From Thiodiazotropha sp050305635 (GTDB lineage: Bacteria; Pseudomonadota; Gammaproteobacteria; Chromatiales; Chromatiaceae): a stretch of 44,494 nucleotides of DNA. The notes beneath the pieces were generated by a model. It made no database searches and was not told where the DNA came from. It was given only the letters and a program-made list of their open reading frames with translations. Below, piece by piece: positions 21,789 to 29,589 of the stretch. Positions within the stretch are counted from its first letter, which is position 1. Every line of letters starts with the position of its first letter. The DNA is taken from contig JBNLFS010000053.1 of assembly GCA_050305635.1 (NCBI GenBank), forward strand, positions 1-44,494. The letters run 5' to 3'. Both the position numbers and the translations under genes were made by a program.

Positions 21789-23483
21789 TCAAATATTCCC
21801 GCTCAAATCCGCCTCAACCCATTTACCGCAGGGATCCGAGATCACCACGCAGTTGCGCCCACTGCGCTTGGCTTCATAGAGGGCATTGTCCGCACGCCGC
21901 AGGATATCCGTGACCTGCTCATCCTCCCCGTGGATACTGCTCACGCCGATACTCACAGTGGTGGCGATGCGGACATCTTCAGAGACAAAAGGCCGGTCCG
22001 CAACCCACTCGCAAACCCGCATGCCCAACTGATAGGCCCCCGCCAGATCGGTTTCCGGTAACAGCACCACGAACTCCTCACCCCCGTAACGTGCCAGGAA
22101 GTCCTGACTGCGGATCGCCTCTTCGCAGATATCCACCACGTGTTTCAGCACTTCGTCACCGATACCGTGTCCGTAGGTGTCATTGATCCGTTTGAAGTGA
22201 TCCAGGTCGATCATCATGAATGAGAAGTCCCGTTGGAAACGCTGAGCCCGGCGGAATTCCCGTCTCGCCACCGCCTCGAATTCCCGGCGGTTGGCCAGCC
22301 CGGTCAGGGGATCGGTGGTGGCGAACTGCTGCAGGCGCAGATAGGCCTGCTTTTTCTGCACCGCATTGCGGGCGAAAAACAGGCTGATGATGGCGGTTAC
22401 GATAAACAGCAGCAGATAGGTCACAAACCCGATCAGGAAACGCTTCGCGGTAAGCTCCTTGATGGTGTCCCGGGAGATGTGAGAGAGAAAGATCCAATAG
22501 AGACGGGACGATTCCATTGGCGTCAGGGATTCATCTGTACCCAGATTCTCCAGGGTTCCCTGATGCGCCGGGTTGACCGGATAGGCTTTCTGAAACACAA
22601 ACACCCCATCATCAGAAATGAACGAGCCCTTGTCAGCGGAACCGATCGCGGCCCAGACCCTGGGCCAGCGCTTGGCAAAGGTGTCATCCCGACCGTACAT
22701 AAAGCCCCAGCGCTGTTCCTCGGGTACGCCCAGCAGCCAGTAACCCTCGCGGTTGAGCATCACCGATTGACCCTGCCGGTCCTTGAAGATCTCCTCGATC
22801 CGCGCCAGATACTCATCCGGGGTGTAGTTGATCACCAGCACCCCCTGTTTCACACCGTAGCCGTCCACCACCGGGGTGGCGAAACGGATGGTCGGGCGTA
22901 TCGGCTGCTCGATCATGCCGTTTTCCACATTCAGATCCAGGGGCGAAACATAGATCTCTCCCTGTCCCAGCTTGACCGAGTCTTTGAAGTAATAGCGATC
23001 GCTCTTATCCTGGAGCGCATTGCGGGGCACAATCTCCTGACCCTCGGGCCGGTTGTTGACGCGGATCTCCTCCACGCCATCAAGGTTGATCAGGCGAAGT
23101 TGTTGATACTTGGGCTTGCGCCGGGCGAACAGGGAAAACTCCCGCGCCACGCGAATCCAGTTGGCCAGGCTCTTGTCGTGCAGGTAGTTTTTGAGGATCT
23201 CCCCCTCGGCCAGAACGAACAGGTCCGAAAGTTTCTGTACGAACACCAACGAGGTCAGCTCGCTGGCGCTGCGCATCGCGGACTCCTCGCGTATCAGGGT
23301 GGTCTGCAACTCATATTTCTCGGTCTGGTTGGAGAAGGCGAAGAAGATGCCCGCCAGGAGCAATGAAACCGGCAGAAACAGCCACAGGAAACTGGTGATC
23401 ATCTCCCGCCGCGCCGAAAAACGCTGATCGGGCAAGGGCTCCAAGATCTCCACGGAGTAGGGGTCGTGGTTATCGAGCGTCAT
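21789..23483 (-). CDS. Membrane diguanylate cyclase with periplasmic CACHE-like sensor
   Basis: A 564-residue protein. TM1 is at about 28-51 (ITSFLWLFLPVSLLLAGIFF). A periplasmic region of about 300 residues follows, with DKSDRYYFKDSVKLGQGEIYVSPLDL and PTIRFATPVVDGYGVKQGV, the hallmark motifs of dCACHE sensors. TM2 contains FVTYLLLFIVTAIISLFF. The C-terminal GGDEF domain has the active site ARYGGEEFVVLLPE and, five residues before it, the inhibitory I-site RSQD. It makes c-di-GMP from two GTP. The ATG at 23483 lies inside the end of the cytochrome gene (14-base overlap), so the two are translationally coupled. The longer ORF start at 23615 overlaps the cytochrome by 146 bases and is rejected. 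Confidence 0.94.
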   Translation of the reverse strand: MTLDNHDPYSVEILEPLPDQRFSARREMITSFLWLFLPVSLLLAGIFFAFSNQTEKYELQTTLIREESAMRSASELTSLVFVQKLSDLFVLAEGEILKNYLHDKSLANWIRVAREFSLFARRKPKYQQLRLINLDGVEEIRVNNRPEGQEIVPRNALQDKSDRYYFKDSVKLGQGEIYVSPLDLNVENGMIEQPIRPTIRFATPVVDGYGVKQGVLVINYTPDEYLARIEEIFKDRQGQSVMLNREGYWLLGVPEEQRWGFMYGRDDTFAKRWPRVWAAIGSADKGSFISDDGVFVFQKAYPVNPAHQGTLENLGTDESLTPMESSRLYWIFLSHISRDTIKELTAKRFLIGFVTYLLLFIVTAIISLFFARNAVQKKQAYLRLQQFATTDPLTGLANRREFEAVARREFRRAQRFQRDFSFMMIDLDHFKRINDTYGHGIGDEVLKHVVDICEEAIRSQDFLARYGGEEFVVLLPETDLAGAYQLGMRVCEWVADRPFVSEDVRIATTVSIGVSSIHGEDEQVTDILRRADNALYEAKRSGRNCVVISDPCGKWVEADLSGNI

Positions 23484-24192
23484 GGTCCCGGTTGCTCCAG
23501 TCACCGGCCGAGCGCATGGACTCATCGGGAAGCATGCGGGAAACGTAATCCGAAACCGATTCCAGATCCTGTTCACTGAACATCCGGATCGCCTCCTCCA
23601 TTGTGCGATTGGCATTCCTGCGCTTGCCGGACTTGATCCACTCCATCTGCCGCAACAAATAGGGGTAGTGTTGTCCCTGAATCCGCGGATAGACCTTCAA
23701 CGCATCACCTTCGCCCCGCTCACCATGACAGTCCACACAGTATTCTTCGTAGAGGCGCTTGCCGCGCAGCAGGTCGTCACCCGCACCCTTGCGGGTCGCA
23801 AGGGTCATCTTGAGGCGTTCGATATACTGCGCCACATCGGCAATCGACTGGATACCCCCCAGCTCCTCCGGCAGCGTGAAGGGAAACATCGAGGGATTGT
23901 CCCGATTCTTGGCGCGGATATCCGCCAGCTGCTTGATGATCACACTGCGATGCTGCCCTGCAATCTGGGGATAGGCTCCATTCGGGGTGCCCCAGCCTTC
24001 CGGCATGTGGCAGACCGCGCATCCCTCATAGACCCAGCGTCCGTTTTCAAGGTTGGGGGTCAGCTTCAAGGCCGCTTCGCTCTCCGGATCCAGCTGCTCC
24101 CAGCCATAACCCACCGGGCACCCGCCGCACAGAGCCAGCAACAACAGAAAACGGAACAGCAGAGAACCATCAATTCGAAGCAAGTGATACAC
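23470..24192 (-). CDS. Dihaem c-type cytochrome (c4-like)
   Basis: A 240-residue periplasmic cytochrome with a signal sequence (LLFRFLLLLALCGG). Two haem-attachment motifs are seen: CAVCH (58-62) and CVDCH (152-156). Each is followed by the YPxIxGQH pattern (YPQIAGQH and YPRIQGQHYPYLLRQM) of cytochrome c4-class repeats, so the protein is a tandem duplication of a class I fold. Candidate distal methionines lie in NPSMFPF and EEAIRMF. It would shuttle electrons in the periplasm. The gene overlaps the diguanylate cyclase start, an arrangement that could couple redox state to c-di-GMP. A lipoprotein reading is possible but the lipobox is poor. Confidence 0.92.
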   Translation of the reverse strand: MYHLLRIDGSLLFRFLLLLALCGGCPVGYGWEQLDPESEAALKLTPNLENGRWVYEGCAVCHMPEGWGTPNGAYPQIAGQHRSVIIKQLADIRAKNRDNPSMFPFTLPEELGGIQSIADVAQYIERLKMTLATRKGAGDDLLRGKRLYEEYCVDCHGERGEGDALKVYPRIQGQHYPYLLRQMEWIKSGKRRNANRTMEEAIRMFSEQDLESVSDYVSRMLPDESMRSAGDWSNRDHDAR

Positions 24193-24306
24193 CGGAGAAG
24201 GTTGAATTCAGATTGATAACCTCCGTGTAACGAGAAATTACTCCGCTTCCACTAGGAGTATATAGCACAAACCCCATGGTTTTTTCCGGCTATCAGCCGC
24301 CGTCCG

Positions 24307-26838
24307 TTAGTCGGAGTTGTCCATCGTGGAGATGGCGCATTGCGCGTCCGGATGCCAGTCATCACACGTTTCCAGCGGTTTGGGCAATGCGATTCCATAA
24401 CCCTGGACATAATCGACACCAATCTCCCGTATGCACTCCAGAATAGCATCGTTCTCTACAAACTCGGCGATCGTTTTCAACCCCATGGTATGACCGATGT
24501 CGTTGATTGATTTAACCATTGCGTAATCGATCGGATCGTCAGCGATATCCTTGACGAACAGCCCATCGATCTTGAGGTAATCCACCGGAAGATTCTTCAG
24601 GTAGGCGAAAGAAGACATGCCGCTGCCGAAATCATCGAGCGCAAAATAGCAGCCCATGCTCTTGAAGCGATGGATGAAATCGGTCGCCTTTTGCAGATTG
24701 GTTATGGCGGCAGTCTCCGTGATCTCGAAACAGAGTTTCTCAGGCGGCAATCCCGAGACCTCGAGGCATTCAGCCACGAAGTCATGAAAATGTTCATCAC
24801 TCAACGACTTGCCAGAGAGATTAATGGCACAGCAGATCAACTGCCTCTGCCGCTCGGGATTCTCTTCCAACCAGTTCAGAGCCGTGCGAATAACCCAGCG
24901 ATCGAGTGCCGAGGTGAGGTCGTATCGCTCGGCAGCCGGCAGGAAAAAACCCGGCGGGATGATATCGCCCGCCTCGTTGACCATGCGGATCAACAGCTCG
25001 AAGTGCTCCCCTTTGTTATCACGATCGTCGCTCGGAACAATCTGTTGGTAATAGAGCCTGAGACGATCCTCCTCCAGCGCGCGATTGATGCGGGATACCC
25101 ACTGCATCTCACCGTACCGCTTGGCGATCTCCCCATCGTTGGGGCTGTAGACATGGACCCTATTGCGCCCGCTCTCTTTGGCCAGATAGCAGGCGGCGTC
25201 CGCGGTGGCCATGGCGTCCTGGATGCCGAGATTCTCCGGTGTGATCGGCACCAACCCGATGCTCACGCCAACGGCGAACAGCTTGTCCTGCCAGCTGAAG
25301 CGGATATCCTGCACGGCCTGGCTCAGTTTGGTGGCGATCTCCTGGGCTTGCTGCAAAGTGCAAAACTCCAGTAGCACCCCGAACTCGTCGCCACCGAGTC
25401 GCGCCAGCAGGTCGCACTTGCGCACCTGTTGCTGCAGGATCACCGCGATCTGTTGCAGCAGCTGGTCTCCCGCCATGTGCCCACAGGTGTCGTTGACGAC
25501 TTTGAACTGATCCAGATCCAGGTAACAGAGCACATGCTCCGAACCGTTGCTCTGACTGTCGCTGAGCAAACGGGCGAGAACCCGTTCGAACTCGGTACGG
25601 TTGATGAGTCCGGTCAGACTGTCATGGGTCGCCTGGTGGGTGAGCTGGCGATTCAGCTTTCGCGCTTGGGTGACATCATGGAAGACCAGCACGGCGCCCA
25701 CCAGTCTACCGCTGTGGTCTTTAATCGGAGAGACGACCGCGTCAATGGCCGTCTCCGAACCGGTTCGATGGACCAGAATGTTGTGCAACCCCAACTCGAT
25801 GATGCGCCCCTCGCCCAGGCAACGTTGCACGGGATCGGATATCGGTCTGCGGGTAAACTCATTGGTTAGCTGAAAGATCTCACTCAACGGGCGGGTAACC
25901 GCATTTTTCTGGGTCCATCCCGTGAGGCGCTCCGCTACTGGGTTGAGGTATTCGATGGTACCGTCGGTACCGGTGGTGATGACCCCGTCGCCGATCGACT
26001 CCAGCGTGGCAATGGCCCGTCCCTTCTCTCGGTCCAGCAGGTCCAGCCGCCGGGCGAACTGGGTGTTGCTGAGCATGTAGTCTTCACGCCGCGCAGCGAT
26101 ATCGCAGACCCGACGCAGCTGTTCCGCACGAAACGGCTTTGCGATGAAATCGGCGGCCCCGTGCAATACCAGATCACTGGCGTGCTCGGGGGTGTTGGCG
26201 GCGGTCATGATCACCACAGACTGACTGGGCCGCTCCTTGATCATCGCCTTCAGAACGTCCGGACCCGACATGCCGGGCAACATCACATCCAGCAACACCA
26301 GATCGTGCCGAGTGGCCCGCCAGGATGCAAGCCCGGAGAGGCCGTCCGCCGCTGATTCGATCATGAAACGCTTACCCAATACCCGACGCACGATTTCACA
26401 GGTATCCGGATTGTCTTCGATGACCAGCAGCGTGGGGCGGGGCGGGGCGATCGGTCCCCGTTCGAGCAGCGAGGCAACCACAGAGGGCAGTTGGGCGCGC
26501 TGTTCAAAGTGGACCAGCGCATTGATTTCGTACTCTTTAGCCGTGGCCTCGGCAATGCGCTCGCTGAAACTGCGGGTAAACACCAGTATCGGTATCTCCC
26601 GCGATGTTTGAAATACGCCCGATCGCACCAGGCGCGCCAACCGCCAGCCATCGAGGGCGCCCAGCGGAATCTCGGTTATCAAAAGATCAATTCGGTTACC
26701 CAGCAGAAAATTGAGTGCGCACGCCCCATCCTCCGCTTCACTGACGCGTGAGTAACCGGCTTCCCGCAGCGAGGAGAGCAGGACACCCCGAGTCTCTTCG
26801 TCAGGATGCACCAGTAGCAGATGAGCAGTATCTCTCAT
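24307..26838 (-). CDS. REC-REC-PAS-GGDEF-EAL c-di-GMP regulator
   Basis: An 843-residue cytosolic protein. The first receiver-like domain (1-125) has Glu (E56 in LLITEIPLG) where phosphorylatable Asp is expected, so it is probably a fixed-state or docking receiver. The second (135-255) is canonical, with D184 in LVLLDVMLP and the Lys of AKPF. A PAS domain follows (about 265-390), then GGDEF with intact LGGDEFG. The EAL domain contains FELLIRM, ALDDFGSG, YLKIDG and AEFVEN with YVQGYGI, so the main metal and catalytic residues are present. It can be expected to make or break c-di-GMP depending on signal. It lies 129 bp downstream of a sensor kinase that has no receiver of its own, and is the obvious partner of that kinase. 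Confidence 0.95.
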   Translation of the reverse strand: MRDTAHLLLVHPDEETRGVLLSSLREAGYSRVSEAEDGACALNFLLGNRIDLLITEIPLGALDGWRLARLVRSGVFQTSREIPILVFTRSFSERIAEATAKEYEINALVHFEQRAQLPSVVASLLERGPIAPPRPTLLVIEDNPDTCEIVRRVLGKRFMIESAADGLSGLASWRATRHDLVLLDVMLPGMSGPDVLKAMIKERPSQSVVIMTAANTPEHASDLVLHGAADFIAKPFRAEQLRRVCDIAARREDYMLSNTQFARRLDLLDREKGRAIATLESIGDGVITTGTDGTIEYLNPVAERLTGWTQKNAVTRPLSEIFQLTNEFTRRPISDPVQRCLGEGRIIELGLHNILVHRTGSETAIDAVVSPIKDHSGRLVGAVLVFHDVTQARKLNRQLTHQATHDSLTGLINRTEFERVLARLLSDSQSNGSEHVLCYLDLDQFKVVNDTCGHMAGDQLLQQIAVILQQQVRKCDLLARLGGDEFGVLLEFCTLQQAQEIATKLSQAVQDIRFSWQDKLFAVGVSIGLVPITPENLGIQDAMATADAACYLAKESGRNRVHVYSPNDGEIAKRYGEMQWVSRINRALEEDRLRLYYQQIVPSDDRDNKGEHFELLIRMVNEAGDIIPPGFFLPAAERYDLTSALDRWVIRTALNWLEENPERQRQLICCAINLSGKSLSDEHFHDFVAECLEVSGLPPEKLCFEITETAAITNLQKATDFIHRFKSMGCYFALDDFGSGMSSFAYLKNLPVDYLKIDGLFVKDIADDPIDYAMVKSINDIGHTMGLKTIAEFVENDAILECIREIGVDYVQGYGIALPKPLETCDDWHPDAQCAISTMDNSD

Positions 26839-26879
26839 GGTTCAGCATGCAACCGCAATGGTACCCTACAGCGATTTTT

Positions 26880-26898
26880 ACCCTATACATTATAGGGT
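26880..26898. promoter_or_regulatory. Perfect inverted repeat before the REC-GGDEF-EAL gene
   Basis: ACCCTATA and TATAGGGT flank CAT, 42-60 bp upstream of the start at 26838 and downstream of the kinase gene. It could be an operator or, with the neighbouring TTTT, a weak terminator of the kinase operon. The gap of 129 bp suggests that the regulator gene has its own promoter. Confidence 0.5.
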
Positions 26899-26967
26899 TT
26901 TCCACAATATTACGATGTTTTACAGAGTCTTCCGATTTCAACCTGTCCAATGACGAAGCACGTCACA

Positions 26968-28578
26968 CTATCCAGGAGACCTTACCCCGGTTTCCATCTC
27001 CGTAGAGACCTCTATCGGCAGGGGGATCCGAACACTGAAGCGACTGCCCTCTCCTGGCGCGCTGACTACCCCGACCTGCCCTCCCATCAGAGTACACAGC
27101 CTTCGGGTAATACTCAGCCCGAGCCCGGTACCTTCAAAGCGTCGGGTGGTAGTGCCGTCGACCTGTCGGAACTGCTCGAAAATGACGCTCTGCTGCTCAT
27201 CGCTCATGCCGATACCATTATCCTCCACATCCAGGACCAACAACACCTGGCTGATCATGAGCCTGACCTCGATGCTTCCGTGCTCAGTGAATTTGGCAGC
27301 GTTGCTCATTAGGTTGAGAATGATTTGCAGTACCCTTCCACGATCGATTTCTACCGTCTGGCCGGAGCCGTTCTCGTAGTTCAGTAGCAACTGATTATGG
27401 TTACGCGCGACCAGGGGCTGAACGGTCTCTGCGGCCTCGCGCAGCAGTTTTTCCAGATCAACGCTTTCGATCTTCAGTTCCATGCGTCCGGCTTCGATCT
27501 TGGCCAGATCGAGCACATCGGTGATCAGGGACATCAGATGCTGGGCGCTGTGCAGCACCCGCTGCAGGTCTGCCGTGTACTCATCGACGCCCTCATCCTC
27601 AAGACCTTCGATGACAAGATCGGTATAGCCGATGACCGCCTGCAGCGGGGTACGCAGCTCGTGGGTGATGTTGGCGAGAAACTCGCTCTTCTGACGGCTG
27701 GCCGCGAGTGCGGCATCCCGGGCGTAGACCAGATCCTTGGTGCGCATCGCAACCTCGGACTCCAGCACCTCGGTCTGTTGACGCAGATCCCGGTTCCGCA
27801 ACGCCAGCGCCTCCATCATCTTGTTGAACACCTCTGCGATTCTGGCGATCTCGCGCGGACCACTGGGCTCGGCGCGAGCGTTGGTGTCCCCCCCCTCGGC
27901 ACGCAGCATCACCCCGGAAAGCGCCATCAACGGCCGGGTCAGACGCTCGAGAATGAACTTGAGCAGGAGCAGCAGCACCAAGGTGAAGGTGAAGGCAATC
28001 AAGGTGTTGGCGAAAAACAGGGAGATCTGCATCTCACGCAGAGCCTCGCTGCCCATCACCACATACACATGGCCCAGCAGTTCGGATTTCGGGCGGTCCG
28101 CGACATACTCGGGCAGATCCCCCTCACCCTCTGGAGCACGGGTGAACACCGGCGCCACGAAGTGCCAGTTACCCTTGCTTTCCGCAACCAGCTCTGCCCC
28201 CATGGCCGGCCAATGGCCGTCCTGCAAAAACCGCTCCGACAATGCTTCGGCAGCGGTCACGGTCAACGGATGGTGATGCGTGTCGTAGATGGAAACGCCG
28301 TGCACTTCGGGAAAGGCCAGGGTCGTACGTACCGCCTCCTGGGCATTTTCCGCACTGCCATAAAGTAGCGCCAGAACGCTTTGTTTGGCCAGATTGCCCG
28401 TGATCTGAATACCTTGCGCCAGCAGCAGATCGCGGGACCGGTTGTAGGTTACCCAGGCGGTCGCGATTGAAACGATGACCGAGAGCGTGACCATTCCCAC
28501 CGCGATGGTCATGAACAACTGGCGCCGGAAACTCGGGAGTTCGGCCACTGCAGGCGAGTCGAGCGCCGGACTGCCCAC
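26968..28578 (-). CDS. Membrane sensor histidine kinase (TM-sensor-TM-HAMP-HisKA-HATPase)
   Basis: A 536-residue kinase. TM1 is at about 21-43 and TM2 at about 186-208, enclosing a periplasmic domain of about 140 residues (GNLAKQSVLALLYGSAENAQ at its start, a CHASE8/dCACHE-like opening). HAMP is at about 208-262. HisKA has H306 in NITHELRTP, and the ATPase has NLMSNAAKFT, DNGIGM and GTGLGLS. No receiver or HPt domain is attached. It starts at a GTG (28578) three bases after the stop of the binding-protein gene, so the pair is coupled. The binding protein is likely its ligand-presenting partner and the REC-GGDEF-EAL protein downstream its target; both statements are inferences from gene order. 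Confidence 0.94.
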   Translation of the reverse strand: MGSPALDSPAVAELPSFRRQLFMTIAVGMVTLSVIVSIATAWVTYNRSRDLLLAQGIQITGNLAKQSVLALLYGSAENAQEAVRTTLAFPEVHGVSIYDTHHHPLTVTAAEALSERFLQDGHWPAMGAELVAESKGNWHFVAPVFTRAPEGEGDLPEYVADRPKSELLGHVYVVMGSEALREMQISLFFANTLIAFTFTLVLLLLLKFILERLTRPLMALSGVMLRAEGGDTNARAEPSGPREIARIAEVFNKMMEALALRNRDLRQQTEVLESEVAMRTKDLVYARDAALAASRQKSEFLANITHELRTPLQAVIGYTDLVIEGLEDEGVDEYTADLQRVLHSAQHLMSLITDVLDLAKIEAGRMELKIESVDLEKLLREAAETVQPLVARNHNQLLLNYENGSGQTVEIDRGRVLQIILNLMSNAAKFTEHGSIEVRLMISQVLLVLDVEDNGIGMSDEQQSVIFEQFRQVDGTTTRRFEGTGLGLSITRRLCTLMGGQVGVVSAPGEGSRFSVRIPLPIEVSTEMETGVRSPG

Positions 28579-28581
28579 GGT

Positions 28582-29589
28582 TCAGCGACTGGGATAGATC
28601 AGGGCGAAGCCGCTTCTCTGGGTGGGTGTAAAAAGCATACCCAGATGCGAAGCCGTACGCAGGTTGACAGCCACCTTCAGATCCTGAAGCGGCACGATAC
28701 CGGGTGGAGCGCCGGTGCCCCGCATCAATCGGATCACCATTCTGGCCAGCTCCTCACCCATCTCCCGATGGTCGGGAAAAAGGGAAAACAGCGCTCCCTT
28801 TTTGACGTGGGATGGGTTATTTGAGAACACCACCAGTTTCTTCTCCCAGGCGGCTTCCAGCACCATCGGCAGTACCGCTTCATCCGGGGCGATATTGTCG
28901 AGGGGCAGCCAGATGGCATCCTGCAGATCCTTCACTTCGCCCAGGATGTCACGGTAGGTACGCACCGCGGTACGCGTATCATCCGCCTCGTAGGAGTGCA
29001 GTTCCACACTGTGACGCTTGGCCGCGGCCTGCGCCAGGGGAATCAGCCAGCCGTTGTTCTGTTCGCTATAAACGAGGTAGACCCGTTTGACCGGCGGGGT
29101 CAGATTGCCCAGGCGCTTGAAAAACTGCTCAGGATCCGCGGCCAGGCTGATGCCGTTCAGGTGGTTGGGGGTGACCAGTGCGGCCCCCACAACCATCGGA
29201 CGCGAGGACGGCAGCTGTTTAGCGATCTTATAGCCATGCTGGCCCAGTGCGATGAGGGCGTCTGCTTGTTCACTGTCAAGCCAGCGGTTTAACTCGTCGA
29301 CTTCGCTCCCCTCGGAAATGGTTTTGCTAAGTACCTGAATGCCATCCGCTGCGTCGATGCCGTCGATGATGTTTTCAAAGACCCTGGCATAGGCGCTCTG
29401 CACCTGAGGATAGATGACCGCCACTTTCATGTCACCGGCCGCCGCCGGTACGCTGAGCATCATCAGCAGAATGAGTGCACACGACAGCGAATCACGCGTC
29501 CAGGCCATCCCAAGTCTGAGCAACCGGGTGCCACGCCGAAGCGCAAACCGGCTCCTGTACACCGCGGTGTTTTCCACAAAGCCGATCAC
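28582..29589 (-). CDS. ABC-type periplasmic binding protein (COG2984-like), no transporter
   Basis: A 335-residue exported protein of the ABC_sub_bind type. Segments include MKVAVIYPQVQSAYARVFEN, DALIALGQHGYKIAKQL, RPMVVGAALVTPNHLNGISL, VKRVYLVYSEQNNGWLIPLA and LVVFSNNPSHVKKGALFSLF, which follow the two-lobed periplasmic-binding fold. The start is uncertain: a GTG at 29589 overlaps the TonB receptor stop by four bases (GTGA), but ATG at 29508 gives a cleaner signal peptide (MAWTRDSLSCALILLMML). No permease or ATPase is encoded here. Coupling with a sensor kinase suggests sensing rather than import. Its ligand may be whatever the upstream outer-membrane receptor brings in. Confidence 0.9.
   Translation of the reverse strand: MIGFVENTAVYRSRFALRRGTRLLRLGMAWTRDSLSCALILLMMLSVPAAAGDMKVAVIYPQVQSAYARVFENIIDGIDAADGIQVLSKTISEGSEVDELNRWLDSEQADALIALGQHGYKIAKQLPSSRPMVVGAALVTPNHLNGISLAADPEQFFKRLGNLTPPVKRVYLVYSEQNNGWLIPLAQAAAKRHSVELHSYEADDTRTAVRTYRDILGEVKDLQDAIWLPLDNIAPDEAVLPMVLEAAWEKKLVVFSNNPSHVKKGALFSLFPDHREMGEELARMVIRLMRGTGAPPGIVPLQDLKVAVNLRTASHLGMLFTPTQRSGFALIYPSR

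Noticed and set aside
24307..26838. Inactive EAL domain because the motif reads ELL
   Set aside because: ExLxR variants with Ala, Val or Leu are common in active enzymes, and the other catalytic segments are intact.
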